Notes: a model not told the origin generated them from the sequence alone. 64,000 bases of DNA from Nitrosomonas sp. sh817 (GCF_030908545.1 NZ_CP133083.1:806001-870000), one strand, 5' to 3'; shown: positions 1-9,812, counted from the stretch's first letter. A program made the numbers and translations.

Positions 1-1531
1 GATCGACCGGTTCCATCAGCGTCAAATGGGTATTGACTTGCCATGCCATGATTTGTGTAGACAATATCCCTTCAATGCCGCGGATACGAGCTTGCTCGAT
101 ATTGTTCGGCGCGAATATTCTCGCATCGTACGCGATCAAATTGTCGATACGTGTTTCATACGCATTGATCGACCAGTTGCCCCAGTTAGCATGGCCGCGC
201 GTGCCGAATTCATAGCTGAGAGAGTCTTCGGGTTTGAGATTAGGGTTGCTGAAGCCGGGAAAATATAACTCATTGAATGTCGGCGCCTTGAAAGCGCTGC
301 CGAAGTTGGCGATCAATAAAAATTTGTCGGATAGCGGATAACTCCATCCGGCGTTGCCGGTAACACGGCTGCCGAATTGTTGATTATCGTCATGCCGGAT
401 CGAAAATTGCAAGTTATGTGCGGCGATATTGGCTTGATGCTGCGCGAATACCCCCCAATTGGTGCGTGACATTACCGTGTAGGCTTCGGTGCTGTTGATA
501 TGATCGCGCTGATAATCCATGCCCAGCGTAAGCTGCTGGTCTTTTGCGACAGTGAAAGTATTTAAAACCGAAACGTTATCTCGCGTGGTATTGAACCGGG
601 ACTGAAAAGCGGTTCCCAAAAAATTGTCACTGTCTTCCCGGCTGCTGCCCGCGATCAAATTGAAATTCCAGAATGCAACCGGCGCGTAACGGATGGTGCC
701 GCCGACAACTTGCTGCATTAGCACGGTTTTATTGGCGAAACTGCCATCATAGTACGCTTTTCCGGTGGATTGCATGAAATTGGTTTCGATTTCCAAGCCA
801 TTTTGAAAACGGTAGCCACCGCGCATGCTGCCCGCAACATTCCGATAGCCATCGCGATCGAACAATGCGGGGTCGGATGAATCGACAAAACACCCGGCGC
901 TGCTGGTGCCGTTGCAAGCGTTGAAGCCTTGGGTGCCGATGCCGCTGGCGGTCAGATTCAGCCAGCCTTGCGTGCCATTATATGACATACCGGTTGCACC
1001 CTCGAATGTGCCGAAGCTGCCGCCGCCGAAGTTCAAGTGTTGCCGGAAGCCGCTGCCGGTTCCCTTGCGGGTGATGATATGAATCACCCCGCCGATTGCT
1101 TCGGAGCCATACAAACTGGAACGTGGTCCGCGCACGATTTCGACGCGTTCGATTTGATCAATGGGAATGTTCTCAAACGCCGTGGTACCGGAAGTGGCCG
1201 AACCAACTTTGATGTTGTCGACCAGCACCAATACATGATCGGACTCGGTGCCGCGCATGAACACAAACGACGATTTGCCCATGCCGCCGCTATTTGAAAT
1301 GCTGATTCCGGCAACACCGCGGAGTAAATCTTGCACCGAGCGTGCTTGTTGCCGCTCGATGTCTTTTCGTGAAATGACCGTTACCGAAGCCAATGCAGTG
1401 TCCGCTGTTTGCGCTGTCCGTGTCGCGGTGACGATGACCGGTTTTTCCTGATGTTCGATACTACTGGCTAAGCTATGAGGGATGGCGCCTAACCATAGCG
1501 CCGGTATCGCCGTTAAAAGGCGTTTCTGCAT
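1..1531 (-). CDS. btuB: TonB-dependent vitamin B12 receptor BtuB, C-terminus beyond window
   Basis: Outer-membrane receptor that takes up cobalamin using TonB energy. The ATG at 1531 opens a signal peptide (MQKRLLTAIPALWLGA), followed by a TonB-box-like EKPVIVTATR (residues 29-38) and a plug domain with VQDLLRGVAGIS (about 67) and IERVEIVRGPRSSLYG (about 127-142). The rest, to about residue 510, alternates aromatic and glycine-rich strands as expected for a 22-strand barrel. The frame stays open to base 1, so the last strands are outside the window. Substrate assignment rests mainly on the cobalamin riboswitch upstream; the protein alone would only say TonB-dependent receptor. The start has AAGGA about 8 bases upstream. 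Confidence 0.9.
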   Translation of the reverse strand, partial: MQKRLLTAIPALWLGAIPHSLASSIEHQEKPVIVTATRTAQTADTALASVTVISRKDIERQQARSVQDLLRGVAGISISNSGGMGKSSFVFMRGTESDHVLVLVDNIKVGSATSGTTAFENIPIDQIERVEIVRGPRSSLYGSEAIGGVIHIITRKGTGSGFRQHLNFGGGSFGTFEGATGMSYNGTQGWLNLTASGIGTQGFNACNGTSSAGCFVDSSDPALFDRDGYRNVAGSMRGGYRFQNGLEIETNFMQSTGKAYYDGSFANKTVLMQQVVGGTIRYAPVAFWNFNLIAGSSREDSDNFLGTAFQSRFNTTRDNVSVLNTFTVAKDQQLTLGMDYQRDHINSTEAYTVMSRTNWGVFAQHQANIAAHNLQFSIRHDDNQQFGSRVTGNAGWSYPLSDKFLLIANFGSAFKAPTFNELYFPGFSNPNLKPEDSLSYEFGTRGHANWGNWSINAYETRIDNLIAYDARIFAPNNIEQARIRGIEGILSTQIMAWQVNTHLTLMEPVD

Positions 1532-1536
1532 GATCT

Positions 1537-1595
1537 GATTCCTTCGCGCACACCCGCGCGTTGTCGAATTCTAAAATTGGGATGCAGAAGGAACC
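1537..1595 (-). promoter_or_regulatory. Possible anti-Shine-Dalgarno pairing in btuB leader
   Basis: Read on the minus strand, GGTTCCTTC (1595-1587) can pair over nine bases, including one G-U, with GAAGGAATC (1545-1537), which contains the btuB ribosome-binding site. A small GC-rich hairpin (GCGCG/TGCGC) sits between them. This would let the upstream riboswitch control translation start. Seen in sequence; the regulatory role is inferred. Confidence 0.45.
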
Positions 1596-1669
1596 GGCTA
1601 GGTCAGATGCGCCGTTCGCGAACAAGAACCGCTCGACCGCCGCATATTGCCCTCCGCAATACCGTTGTG

Positions 1670-1945
1670 AGTTTACTTCGGGCCGGTCTCCGGACTGATG
1701 AGTGGAATGACACCCTTATCTGCGCCTTCCCGTGTCGAACACAGTGGCACTATGCAGATATTCGAGGTTGCTTGAGAAGATAAATTTGATGCGCTGTTCT
1801 GCAAAAAAGACTTGTTACAAGCTGACCTCTGCTCATTTACCGTTGCGGGGGCAGTGCTGGCTTTGCTCGATCATTTGACTGATGCGCACCAGCTTCCCGT
1901 TTAACCTTCAAAAAAAGAAAATTGAAGGCACCTGAGGTAAGTTGG
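1670..1945 (-). promoter_or_regulatory. Cobalamin (B12) riboswitch
   Basis: On the minus strand the conserved blocks occur in the right order: AGGTGCC near 1942, AAACGGGAAGCTGGTGC near 1900, CTGCCCCCGCAACGGTAA near 1850, the B12 box GCCACTGTG near 1750, CGGGAAGGCG near 1733, and AGTCCGGAGACCGGCC ending near 1680. These are the hallmarks of the cobalamin riboswitch family. It lies about 140 bases upstream of the btuB start and should repress btuB when cobalamin is plentiful. Confidence 0.93.
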
Positions 1946-2096
1946 CGCAGGCTACAGAAATCAAAGTTGGGTGTCAAGCCGGAATTGGCCGAATCAAGCG
2001 CCGCACTTTTCTCGTTGCTTATGGATAAATTGTTTTGCTTAACTATTTGCAATATTATTTGTGGCGCTTACCTGTTTCGGTTAGAATCCGTTTTTT

Positions 2097-2173
2097 AGGC
2101 GCGTAGCTCAGTTGGTTAGAGCATCACCTTGACATGGTGGGGGTCGTTGGTTCGAATCCAATCGCGCCTACCA
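2097..2173 (+). tRNA. tRNA-Val (anticodon GAC)
   Basis: Cloverleaf with acceptor AGGCGCG/CGCGCCT, D arm GCTC...GAGC, anticodon stem CACC/GGTG around loop TTGACAT (anticodon GAC), T arm with TTCGAAT, and an encoded CCA. 77 nt including CCA. Confidence 0.97.
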
Positions 2174-2525
2174 ATATACTGATAATCCGTTTTCCCTTCT
2201 TATTGCCGTGCGGCAACCAATCTTTTAGCCGGAATCTCTCTATGATTATTACCGGTTTTTTCAAGTCAATAGTGAAGCTCATGTCCGAATGCCGGCGATA
2301 ATTGGAATAGAATTGAAGTTGTTGATTTATAAATTACATTCCAAATTACGCGGTATTGTTGTAGGATTCGATATGAAACTAACTGCTGTGCCGGCACTCA
2401 ATGGCATCATGGTGATTTTAGGCAATAAGCGTTGGCCGGAATCGTTAGCGCCGACAGTTCACACTTTTTAAAAAAATTTCTGAAGCTGAAATAAGAATCT
2501 ATTGATCGCTTTGATGGAGAAAAAA
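2174..2525. other. Intergenic stretch without a recognisable gene
   Basis: About 350 bases between tRNA-Val and creA. A 60-codon open frame at 2289-2471 has no ribosome-binding site or recognisable sequence. A T-rich stretch shortly after the tRNA could help end its transcript. I see nothing else I can support. Confidence 0.5.
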
Positions 2526-2996
2526 ATGAATTCTTTGAAATTTGGGTTGTTCCTGGTTGCGATGATGTTATCCAATATTTTATGGGCGGAACAAATCGGG
2601 AGCGTCTCGACCAAGTTTAAAATGCTCGGCGCGAACGATAAGATTGTCATTGAAGCATTTGATGACCCGCAGATTCCCGGAGCAACCTGTTATTTAAGCC
2701 GGGCAAAAACTGGTGGGATTAGCGGTTCAGTTGGCGTTGCCGAAGACACATCGGACGCGTCGATCGCTTGCCGTCAGATCGGTCCGATTTCTTTACCGGA
2801 GAAAGTAAAAAATGGCGACGAGGATGGTAAGGAAGTTTTCAAGAAAAACACATCGCTGTTATTTAAAACGCTGCAGGTCGTCCGGTTTTACGATCCCAAA
2901 CGCAACGTGCTGGTTTATTTAACCTATAGCGACCGGATTATTGAAGGGTCGCCTAAAAACAGCATTTCCATCATTCCGGTTACGCCTTGGCATTAA
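2526..2996 (+). CDS. creA: CreA family periplasmic protein
   Basis: Small exported protein of the CreA family (PF05981), function unknown despite its name. A signal peptide ([21 protein letters not shown]) is followed by the family's typical body: [18 protein letters not shown] with the first conserved Cys, [10 protein letters not shown] with the second, and a C-terminal [20 protein letters not shown]. The start at 2526 is chosen because GGAG lies just upstream; an in-frame ATG at 2502 would precede the signal peptide and lacks a site. It stands alone before hemA. Confidence 0.9.
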   Translation: MNSLKFGLFLVAMMLSNILWAEQIGSVSTKFKMLGANDKIVIEAFDDPQIPGATCYLSRAKTGGISGSVGVAEDTSDASIACRQIGPISLPEKVKNGDEDGKEVFKKNTSLLFKTLQVVRFYDPKRNVLVYLTYSDRIIEGSPKNSISIIPVTPWH

Positions 2997-3113
2997 TGTT
3001 CCGGTATCGGTGGCGTTAAATAATTTTTTTGAACGATGGTAATAAAGAGTTCCTACTATTATAATTAGCGGTTATTTCTTACCATTAGTTTTCGATAGTT
3101 AACAATAACATTC

Positions 3114-4367
3114 ATGCAGTTATTTGCTTTCGGCATCAATCACAACACTGCGCCGCTAGATGTGCGCGAGCAGGTAACATTTCCCGAAAATACGATGGAG
3201 CATGCGTTGCGCGATCTCATCGGACGCAATCCGATCAAAGAAGCCGCGATCGTCTCCACTTGTAACCGCACGGAAGTTTATTGTTGCACCGATAAACCGG
3301 AGGAAGCGGTTGTTTGGCTTGCCGACTTTCATCATTTGCCGACGCGCGATCTGGATCCTTACTTGTACAAGCTGCCGCGCGAACAGGCCGTCAAGCATGC
3401 CTTCCGCGTAGCCAGCGGTCTGGATTCCATGGTATTGGGAGAGCCCCAAATACTCGGGCAGTTAAAGAGTGCGGTGAAATCCGCGGAGCATGCCGGCACA
3501 TTGGGTTTGCTGCTGCACAAGCTTTTTCAACGCACCTTTTATGTCGCCAAGGAAGTCCGGACCTCAACCGAGATCGGCGCCAATTCCGTTTCGATGGCTG
3601 CGGCGGCAGCGCGCCTGGCCGAACGGATCTTCGGCGAGATCAACGAGCAACGTGTGTTATTTATCGGCGCAGGGGAAATGATCGAGTTATGCGCCAGTCA
3701 TTTTGCCGCGAGGAGTCCCAAAAAAATAACCGTAGCCAACCGTACCACGGAGCGCGCTGAGGCATTGGCCAGCCGGTTTAATGCGCAAGCAATTACGCTC
3801 AGTGACTTGCCGGAGCAATTGGCGCTGCACGATATTGTCGTAACCTGCACGGCAAGCCCGCTGCCGATTCTGGGTAAGGGTATGGTCGAACGCGCCATCA
3901 AAATCCGCAAGCATCGCCCGATATTCATCGTCGATCTGGCGGTGCCGCGCGATGTGGAATCCGAAGTGGCTGAATTGGACGACGTGTTTCTTTATTATGT
4001 GGACGACTTGGCCGAGATCGTCAAGGAAGGGTTGGATTCACGCCAGAATGCCGTCGCGCAGGCGGAAACGATCATTGATTCGAATGTTGTCGATTTCATG
4101 CGGTGGTTTGCCACTCGCGAAGTCGTGCCGACGATTCGTGCATTGCGCGACCAGGGCGAACGATTTCGCCGTCACGAACTGGCCCGTGCCAAAAGATTGC
4201 TTGAAAAGGGAGAAGATCCCGATAAAGTTATTGAAGCATTAAGTAACAGCCTTACCAATAAATTCTTGCACATGCCTTCCAGTGTGCTGAATCACGCCAC
4301 GACAGATGAACGAGAGGAATTAGTCGGATTGATTAACCGGCTATACCAACTGCATCGCCCGCAATGA
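3114..4367 (+). CDS. hemA: Glutamyl-tRNA reductase
   Basis: First committed enzyme of tetrapyrrole synthesis by the C5 route: reduces glutamyl-tRNA to glutamate-1-semialdehyde with NADPH. 417 residues, normal for the family. The catalytic Cys50 lies in STCNRTEVY, followed by [16 protein letters not shown]; the NADPH-binding fold starts at VLFIGAGEM (about residue 182) and the C-terminal dimerisation helix ends the protein. It starts the hemA-prfA-prmC run and overlaps prfA by four bases (ATGA), so translation is probably coupled. Heme demand is high in ammonia oxidisers, which use many c-type cytochromes. Confidence 0.97.
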   Translation: MQLFAFGINHNTAPLDVREQVTFPENTMEHALRDLIGRNPIKEAAIVSTCNRTEVYCCTDKPEEAVVWLADFHHLPTRDLDPYLYKLPREQAVKHAFRVASGLDSMVLGEPQILGQLKSAVKSAEHAGTLGLLLHKLFQRTFYVAKEVRTSTEIGANSVSMAAAAARLAERIFGEINEQRVLFIGAGEMIELCASHFAARSPKKITVANRTTERAEALASRFNAQAITLSDLPEQLALHDIVVTCTASPLPILGKGMVERAIKIRKHRPIFIVDLAVPRDVESEVAELDDVFLYYVDDLAEIVKEGLDSRQNAVAQAETIIDSNVVDFMRWFATREVVPTIRALRDQGERFRRHELARAKRLLEKGEDPDKVIEALSNSLTNKFLHMPSSVLNHATTDEREELVGLINRLYQLHRPQ

Positions 4368-5443
4368 ATAAAAACATCACGGACCGGCTCACTCGCTTGA
4401 GTGTGCGCTTGGACGAACTAAACCAGGTATTGAGTAGCGAGTCTGCAACCGCGGATCTGGACAACTATCGCAAACTGACCCGCGAACATTCGGAAATCGT
4501 TCCGATTGTGGAACTGTACCGCGAGTATCAACAATGCGAGCAAGACATACAAACGGCGAGGGAGATGCATGCCGATCTCGAGATGCGGGCGTTTGCCGAA
4601 ACTGAAATCCAGGCCGGGAAAGAAAAACTCGTTAAAATCGAAGCTGAAATTCAAAAACAGCTACTGCCGAAAGACCCCAACGATGAACGCAATATTTTTC
4701 TGGAAATCCGCGCCGGAACCGGCGGCGATGAATCGGCGCTGTTTGCCGGTAACTTGTTCCGGATGTATTCCCGCTATGCGGAAAGAAGAGGCTGGCAAGT
4801 GGAAATCATTTCGCAGAGTTTGTCGGATATCGGCGGTTACAAAGAGATCATTGCCAAAATCATTGGCCAAGGCGCGTATTCTCGATTGAAATTCGAATCC
4901 GGCGGTCATCGCGTGCAGCGGGTTCCTGTAACTGAAACGCAGGGACGCGTGCATACATCGACTTGCACCGTGGCGGTGATGCCGGAGGCCGATGAAGTCA
5001 GCGAAGTGGTGCTGAATCCCGCGGAATTGCGTATCGATACTTTCCGTGCTTCCGGCGCGGGCGGCCAGCACATTAACAAAACCGATTCCGCCGTGCGCGT
5101 GACGCATTTGCCGACCGGTATCGTGGTGGAATGCCAGGATGGCCGTTCGCAACACAAAAATAAAGCGCAAGCGCTGAGCGTGCTGGCTGCGCGGATTCAC
5201 GACAAGCAAATGCGCGCGCAACATGCGGAGCAGGCGGCGACGCGGAAATCCCTGGTGGGAACCGGGGAGCGGTCGGAACGGATTCGCACCTACAATTTTC
5301 CGCAAGGCCGGATAACCGATCATCGCATCAATCTGACGCTTTATAAAATGGATCAGATCATGGACGGCGATATCGATGAACTTTGCTCGGCGCTGGTGGC
5401 GGAACATCAAGCGGAATTGCTGGCGGCATCGGTACAGGAGTAG
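4364..5443 (+). CDS. prfA: Peptide chain release factor 1
   Basis: Class I release factor that recognises UAA and UAG. 359 residues. The PxT codon-reading motif is PVT (residues 188-190) and the peptidyl-hydrolysis motif GGQ is at 233-235 in [15 protein letters not shown]. The Gln of GGQ is the substrate of PrmC, whose gene follows 34 bases later, a common bacterial pairing. The start overlaps the hemA stop. Confidence 0.97.
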   Translation: MNKNITDRLTRLSVRLDELNQVLSSESATADLDNYRKLTREHSEIVPIVELYREYQQCEQDIQTAREMHADLEMRAFAETEIQAGKEKLVKIEAEIQKQLLPKDPNDERNIFLEIRAGTGGDESALFAGNLFRMYSRYAERRGWQVEIISQSLSDIGGYKEIIAKIIGQGAYSRLKFESGGHRVQRVPVTETQGRVHTSTCTVAVMPEADEVSEVVLNPAELRIDTFRASGAGGQHINKTDSAVRVTHLPTGIVVECQDGRSQHKNKAQALSVLAARIHDKQMRAQHAEQAATRKSLVGTGERSERIRTYNFPQGRITDHRINLTLYKMDQIMDGDIDELCSALVAEHQAELLAASVQE

Positions 5444-5477
5444 TTGCCGCCTGATTGCCGGTCCGGTTCTTTCTTCG

Positions 5478-6314
5478 ATGCAGCACGAAACCATTGCACA
5501 AGCATTAGCGGCCGCCTGCCGGTCGATTGACCCGGTGGACGCGCGGCTGTTGCTGGAGTATGTGTTGCATGCCAATCACGCCTTTCTGCTGACGCATCCC
5601 GAGCACCTGTTGACCGGGCCGCAATCGGCAACATTCTCGCAATTGATCCAGAAGCGCGCGAAGGGAATACCGGTGGCCTACTTGACCGGCGAGCGGCCGT
5701 TTTACGACTTGACTTTTCAAGTCACGGAAGCGGTTCTCATTCCCCGGCCTGAAACCGAACTGCTGGTCGAATGGGCGCTGCAGCAAATCCCGGAGGAACA
5801 AACTGGGCGAATCCTGGATCTGGGAACCGGCAGCGGCGCGATCGCCATTACCCTTGCCAAGCATCGTCCTCAATCGCATGCCGTTGCGGTGGATTTATCG
5901 CCGGATGCTATCGTCGTTGCGCAGCGGAATGCCAAGACGCTGGGTGTAACCAATCTGGAATTTGTGGCCGGGAATTGGTTCGATGAACTTTCCGGAGAGA
6001 AATTTGATCTGATTGTTTCAAATCCGCCGTATGTCGCCGCACGTGATCCACACTTGCAACAAGGTGATTTGCGGTTTGAACCGGCATTGGCTTTATCGGC
6101 TGGCGATGATGGTTTAGCTTGTATTAATCAGATTATCGCGGCCGCGCCCCGCCATCTGGCTGCCAATGGCTGGTTACTCCTGGAACATGGTTATGATCAA
6201 GCGGAAGCTTGCAGGGAATTACTGCAGCGAGCGGGATTCAATAATATTTGTTCCAAGCCTGACTTGGCTGGCATAATGCGCGTCAGCGGCGGGCAGTTGA
6301 ATTTTTCAATGTGA
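5478..6314 (+). CDS. prmC: Release factor glutamine N5-methyltransferase PrmC
   Basis: SAM-dependent methyltransferase that modifies the GGQ glutamine of RF1 and RF2. From the chosen start the protein has 278 residues. It shows an N-terminal helical domain, SAM motif I DLGTGSGAIA (114-123) and the catalytic NPPY at 182-185. The frame is open further upstream to 5376, but that extension overlaps the end of prfA and reads as low-complexity Arg/Trp, so the start at 5478 (MQHETIAQAL) is preferred. Confidence 0.95.
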   Translation: MQHETIAQALAAACRSIDPVDARLLLEYVLHANHAFLLTHPEHLLTGPQSATFSQLIQKRAKGIPVAYLTGERPFYDLTFQVTEAVLIPRPETELLVEWALQQIPEEQTGRILDLGTGSGAIAITLAKHRPQSHAVAVDLSPDAIVVAQRNAKTLGVTNLEFVAGNWFDELSGEKFDLIVSNPPYVAARDPHLQQGDLRFEPALALSAGDDGLACINQIIAAAPRHLAANGWLLLEHGYDQAEACRELLQRAGFNNICSKPDLAGIMRVSGGQLNFSM

Positions 6315-6417
6315 GCTATATATGGCGTGATCAGTGCAACAACGAATGACGCTTGAGAAACTCTGAACCTGGTATCTGTAATAAACTTTTGGAACGATCT
6401 ATTGGAGAATTAACACC

Positions 6418-6732
6418 ATGAATGTTGAAGATTTAATTGAACAACAAGTAACCACACATCCGGTCGTACTGTACATGAAAGGCACGCCGGAACAACCGCA
6501 ATGCGGCTTTTCCGCAAACGCAGTGAATATTTTGAAGGCTTGCGGCATTGATAATGTTTTTACAGTCAATGTTCTGGAAGATCCTGAAATCCGTCAGGGT
6601 ATCAAGGATTATTCAAACTGGCCGACGATTCCGCAGTTATATGTCAATGGCGAATTCATCGGCGGCTCGGATATCGTTTCCGAAATGTACGAAAATGGTG
6701 AGTTGCAGAGACTGTTTGAGAATCAGGAATAA
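6418..6732 (+). CDS. grxD: Monothiol glutaredoxin (Grx4 type)
   Basis: 104-residue CGFS-type glutaredoxin that carries and transfers [2Fe-2S] clusters and binds glutathione. The active site is [10 protein letters not shown]; the [17 protein letters not shown] stretch is the conserved glutathione-binding region. A good site (GGAG) precedes the ATG. Glutathione is supplied by gshA/gshB at 13-15 kb. A MITE-like element starts two bases after the stop codon. Confidence 0.96.
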   Translation: MNVEDLIEQQVTTHPVVLYMKGTPEQPQCGFSANAVNILKACGIDNVFTVNVLEDPEIRQGIKDYSNWPTIPQLYVNGEFIGGSDIVSEMYENGELQRLFENQE

Positions 6733-6734
6733 TG

Positions 6735-6878
6735 TGAGACCTTTGCACGGTGTCATGAGCGGTACGAGAATAAGGCAAAAATTTGCGAACAAGCGGAGTT
6801 TACAACGGGGTAAATGAGCATTTTTCGCGAATTTTTAACGCAATTATCGTGCCGCGTAGTAACCGTGCAAAGGTCTCA
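6735..6878. mobile_element. 144-bp MITE-like element with 17-bp terminal inverted repeats
   Basis: The ends are perfect inverted repeats: TGAGACCTTTGCACGGT at 6735-6751 and its complement at 6862-6878. Both ends are flanked by ATG (6732-6734 and 6879-6881), consistent with a 3-bp target duplication. It encodes nothing. The GAGACCTTTGCA-type ends resemble those of some IS5-like elements, so a deletion derivative is likely. The left duplicate overlaps the last base of the grxD stop codon. Confidence 0.8.
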
Positions 6879-6890
6879 ATGTAACTATCA

Positions 6891-6931
6891 GCTTCGATCC
6901 GGTTTATTCAGCAAATAAACCGGATCGAAGC
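6891..6931. terminator. Strong hairpin between convergent grxD and yqaA-type gene
   Basis: Perfect 18-bp stem (6891-6908 with 6914-6931) around a five-base loop, five bases past the stop of the minus-strand gene. There is no clear U-run on either side, so it may stop transcription with help or protect RNA ends. Confidence 0.65.
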
Positions 6932-6936
6932 ACCGC

Positions 6937-7356
6937 TTAATTCACCGCAGCAGCAATCACCCAATAACGGGCAAATTTCCCCACCGCAATAAACAGCAGC
7001 GCCCACAACCAATTGGCGCGCAACCACCCGGCTGCCACGCATAAGATATCGCCGATCAGCGGCGCCCACGATAGCAGCAAAACCGGTGTGCCATGTTGCC
7101 GCACCCATTCCAATCCGCGTGTTTTGCCACCCAGTTTTTCATGCAACGCTTTTTCATCCGGCAGCAACCGGCCGATCAGATACGAACTCATGCCGCCCAG
7201 GGTATTGCCGATCGTTGCCAAGGTTAGCGCTGGCCAATGCAAATCGGGGTAGGCCAGCAGAACCCCCACCAATACCGCCTCCGATCCGCCGGGAAGCAAG
7301 GTGGCGGCTAAAAAACTGCTAGTGAATAACGCCAGCAGGCTTGATTGTTCATCCAT
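6937..7356 (-). CDS. YqaA family (DedA/SNARE-associated) inner-membrane protein
   Basis: 139-residue integral membrane protein with about four hydrophobic segments. The motif GNTLGGMSSYLIGRLLP is typical of YqaA and distantly of DedA proteins, which are linked to membrane lipid transport and proton-motive-force balance. LLSWAPLIGDILCVAAGWLR matches the conserved re-entrant region. Function in detail is unknown. It is convergent with grxD and separated from it by the MITE and hairpin. Confidence 0.85.
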   Translation of the reverse strand: MDEQSSLLALFTSSFLAATLLPGGSEAVLVGVLLAYPDLHWPALTLATIGNTLGGMSSYLIGRLLPDEKALHEKLGGKTRGLEWVRQHGTPVLLLSWAPLIGDILCVAAGWLRANWLWALLFIAVGKFARYWVIAAAVN

Positions 7357-7488
7357 ATGTACTATTTAAGAAAGGTAAAAGGGTGGTAGTTTATCTGGAT
7401 ATTCTGCGAGATAATGAAGTTCTAATATTTGCTCGCATTAAAGAGAATTTTTGTAACTTTGCAGCCTACCTCACTAGGCTAAGAATCC

Positions 7489-8808
7489 ATGGATATCCGC
7501 TTTAATTCAACTGATCTAGCTAAGAGTACAGATACATTGCAAGTGGAAATGGTGCGCCGTGCCTCTGATGGTGAGATTATTGAGGTTAGAGATTGGATAG
7601 TGACTCAAACTGAAAAACAAATTCATTCTCTCCGCCCTAAAATTCGGCAAGAAATTAGTGAAAAATTTTCGTGTTTTTATTGTGGCCATGGTGTTTATTT
7701 GCGTAAGCATGCGCACGGTGGCCACTATTTTGTGCACAGAGAAAAGATTGCTTCCGAAAAAGCTAAATGCATCTATCAGCAAAATCGAATGATATCTTCC
7801 GAAGAGCGCGATCGGATTCGCTATCATGGTCAACGTGAAGGCTTGCGACATATCAAAACTAAAGAGCTTACAGTGAGAGTATTGCGATCTGATCCCAGGT
7901 TTTCAGAACCAGAGATAGAGAAAAGATGGACTAGTTTTTCTGATGGTTGGAGAAAGCCTGATGTCGCTTCAAAATGGAATATGCAACAGATAGTCTTTGA
8001 AGTGCAAGTATCCAACACGTATCCACAAGTGGTTGCAGAAAGAACCAATTTCTACCGCAAACAAGAAACCTTGCTAATATGGATCTACGATCGCCTGAAG
8101 GAAAAAGATTGGCGTACGCTGCATGCCGATAACTTTTGTTCAAATGGTCAACATTTGTTTTTGGTTGATGAAGAATGTGCAATCCTCTCAGAAACAAAAA
8201 GTTGTGCCTATTTCAGGATTTATACACAGCGACCGGAAGTTGAGCCATTTAAGTGTGAAACTGATGGAAAATGGCGGCTTAAGATTGTTCAAAAGGAATA
8301 CTTTGAGCTGGTTCCATTCTCTTCGCTATCGTTAAATGTTGATTCTCAAACTGCAACTTATTTTGATATTGAGAAAGAGCAATTTATCACCAATCACAAG
8401 GTTTTATGTGCTGAAGTCCAAGCTAGATACTTAGATGATGCTTATGATTTATTGGAGAAATCCATTCAAGAATTTTATGATGATAAGCAACCGATTGTTG
8501 ATAGAGAGAAGTTTTTAAAAGGATGGGCAGCTCTTATTTGTGGTATCGAAAGTAAAAAACTGGAGCAACCGATAGGGACAAAATATACAAATGTGGTTGA
8601 AGTGCTCAACTTGATACATGATCATTACCCGAGTTTCTTTCCTTACTTGGTTCAGACATTGGATCGACTGAAAATTGATCCGCATTCGCAGCGCAGTGGG
8701 AAATGGAAAAAGCGAGTCAGTGATTTTTATGAAGGAAAGTATAAAGGAGGCCCAATTCCTCAACCGCATGCAAAATCCAAGAAATTATTGGAGTATATTT
8801 ACTTCTGA
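7489..8808 (+). CDS. CoiA-like zinc-finger/nuclease-fold protein of unknown role
   Basis: 439 residues; I recognise features but not a characterised gene. An N-terminal zinc-ribbon-like block CFYCGHGVYLRKH (C62, C65) is followed by HYFVHR (79-84), as in competence protein CoiA. A PD-(D/E)XK-like core may be formed by KPDVA (D158), FEVQ (E171, Q173) and YRKQETLLIWIYD. The C-terminal half (about 250-439) is charged and unassigned. It resembles proteins annotated as DUF6035/CoiA-like. It is AT-richer than its neighbours and stands alone between yqaA and metR, which suggests acquisition. It could be a nuclease in DNA uptake or defence; the role is not shown. Confidence 0.6.
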   Translation: MDIRFNSTDLAKSTDTLQVEMVRRASDGEIIEVRDWIVTQTEKQIHSLRPKIRQEISEKFSCFYCGHGVYLRKHAHGGHYFVHREKIASEKAKCIYQQNRMISSEERDRIRYHGQREGLRHIKTKELTVRVLRSDPRFSEPEIEKRWTSFSDGWRKPDVASKWNMQQIVFEVQVSNTYPQVVAERTNFYRKQETLLIWIYDRLKEKDWRTLHADNFCSNGQHLFLVDEECAILSETKSCAYFRIYTQRPEVEPFKCETDGKWRLKIVQKEYFELVPFSSLSLNVDSQTATYFDIEKEQFITNHKVLCAEVQARYLDDAYDLLEKSIQEFYDDKQPIVDREKFLKGWAALICGIESKKLEQPIGTKYTNVVEVLNLIHDHYPSFFPYLVQTLDRLKIDPHSQRSGKWKKRVSDFYEGKYKGGPIPQPHAKSKKLLEYIYF

Positions 8809-8818
8809 AGATGTGTTT

Positions 8819-9736
8819 TTATACTTTTTCTATAAGTTGTACTGAGGAACTTTCAGCCGTTTTGCGCCCAACTTCAATAAACTCACGGATATAAGAAACT
8901 GCGTTATCCGCCTCCCGCATCGCCAGATACAATTTCTGAAAAAGACCTAGATCACCGATTTGGACTTTTTTGAGATTCAAGTCTTTGTTCTTGATGTCGG
9001 CGAGCCATTCCGGCAGCACGCACACGCCGCGGTTGAGCGCGGTCATTTGCAGCATGATTTCCAGCGATTCGATGGGTTTCAGTTTTTCCGGTTCTAGGTG
9101 CGCGGGGGTGAGGAAATGCGTGAGGATGTCCAGCCGCTCCAACGGCACTGGGAAAGTCAGCAGCGTTTCCTTGCTTAAAAGCTCCGGTGTTATTTGTTGT
9201 AAATCGGCCAGCGGATGGCCGGGCGCTGCCAGCAGGACTAACTGATATTCCGCGAGGATTTCGTATTCGATGCTGTCTTTGCGCACCAAGTCGGGGGTGA
9301 TCAGTACGTCGATGTGATGATTCAGTAAGCCTTCCAATCCCGAAAATTGAAATTTCTGCACGATGTCGACATCGATGCCGGGCATTTGCCGCATGTACTG
9401 GCCGATCATGCCGGTGAGCCATTCAAAGCAGGGGTAGCATTCCACGCCGATACGCAGGATGCCTTGCTTGCCTTCGCGGTAGGCTTCGAGCATCTTTTCC
9501 GTTTGTGCGATTACCGGCAACACTTGATTGGCGGTTTCCAATAACAGCAGCCCGGCTTGCGTCAAGCGCAAATTGCGGCCTTCGCGTTCCCACAGCGCGA
9601 TGCCGAGTTTCTTTTCCAGATAGCTGATTTGATGGGATAGCGCCGGTTGGCTGAGGCACAACGCATTCGCGGCTTCGGTCAAAGTACCGTTGGCGTGCAG
9701 CGCCTGGATGATTTTCAGGTGGCTATGTTCGATCAT
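8819..9736 (-). CDS. metR: LysR-type regulator MetR
   Basis: 305-residue LysR family activator of methionine synthesis genes. The N-terminal winged helix-turn-helix (HLKIIQALHANGTLTEAANA, then LSQPALSHQISYLEKKLG) is followed by the co-inducer domain; in MetR the ligand is homocysteine. It is divergent from metE with 104 bases between the starts, the classic metR-metE arrangement, which decides the name. Confidence 0.93.
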   Translation of the reverse strand: MIEHSHLKIIQALHANGTLTEAANALCLSQPALSHQISYLEKKLGIALWEREGRNLRLTQAGLLLLETANQVLPVIAQTEKMLEAYREGKQGILRIGVECYPCFEWLTGMIGQYMRQMPGIDVDIVQKFQFSGLEGLLNHHIDVLITPDLVRKDSIEYEILAEYQLVLLAAPGHPLADLQQITPELLSKETLLTFPVPLERLDILTHFLTPAHLEPEKLKPIESLEIMLQMTALNRGVCVLPEWLADIKNKDLNLKKVQIGDLGLFQKLYLAMREADNAVSYIREFIEVGRKTAESSSVQLIEKV

Positions 9737-9812
9737 GTATGAGGAAACCTTATTGGAGGTTTGAAACTTATCATTATTATTTATTAATCACCCTTCATAC
9801 AATAGCGTCACT

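Noticed and set aside
2289..2471. 60-codon frame after tRNA-Val
   Set aside because: No ribosome-binding site, no recognisable sequence, and unremarkable composition.
4661..5575. 304-codon minus-strand frame opposite prfA
   Set aside because: Antisense shadow of prfA/prmC, rich in His and Arg, no recognisable domain.
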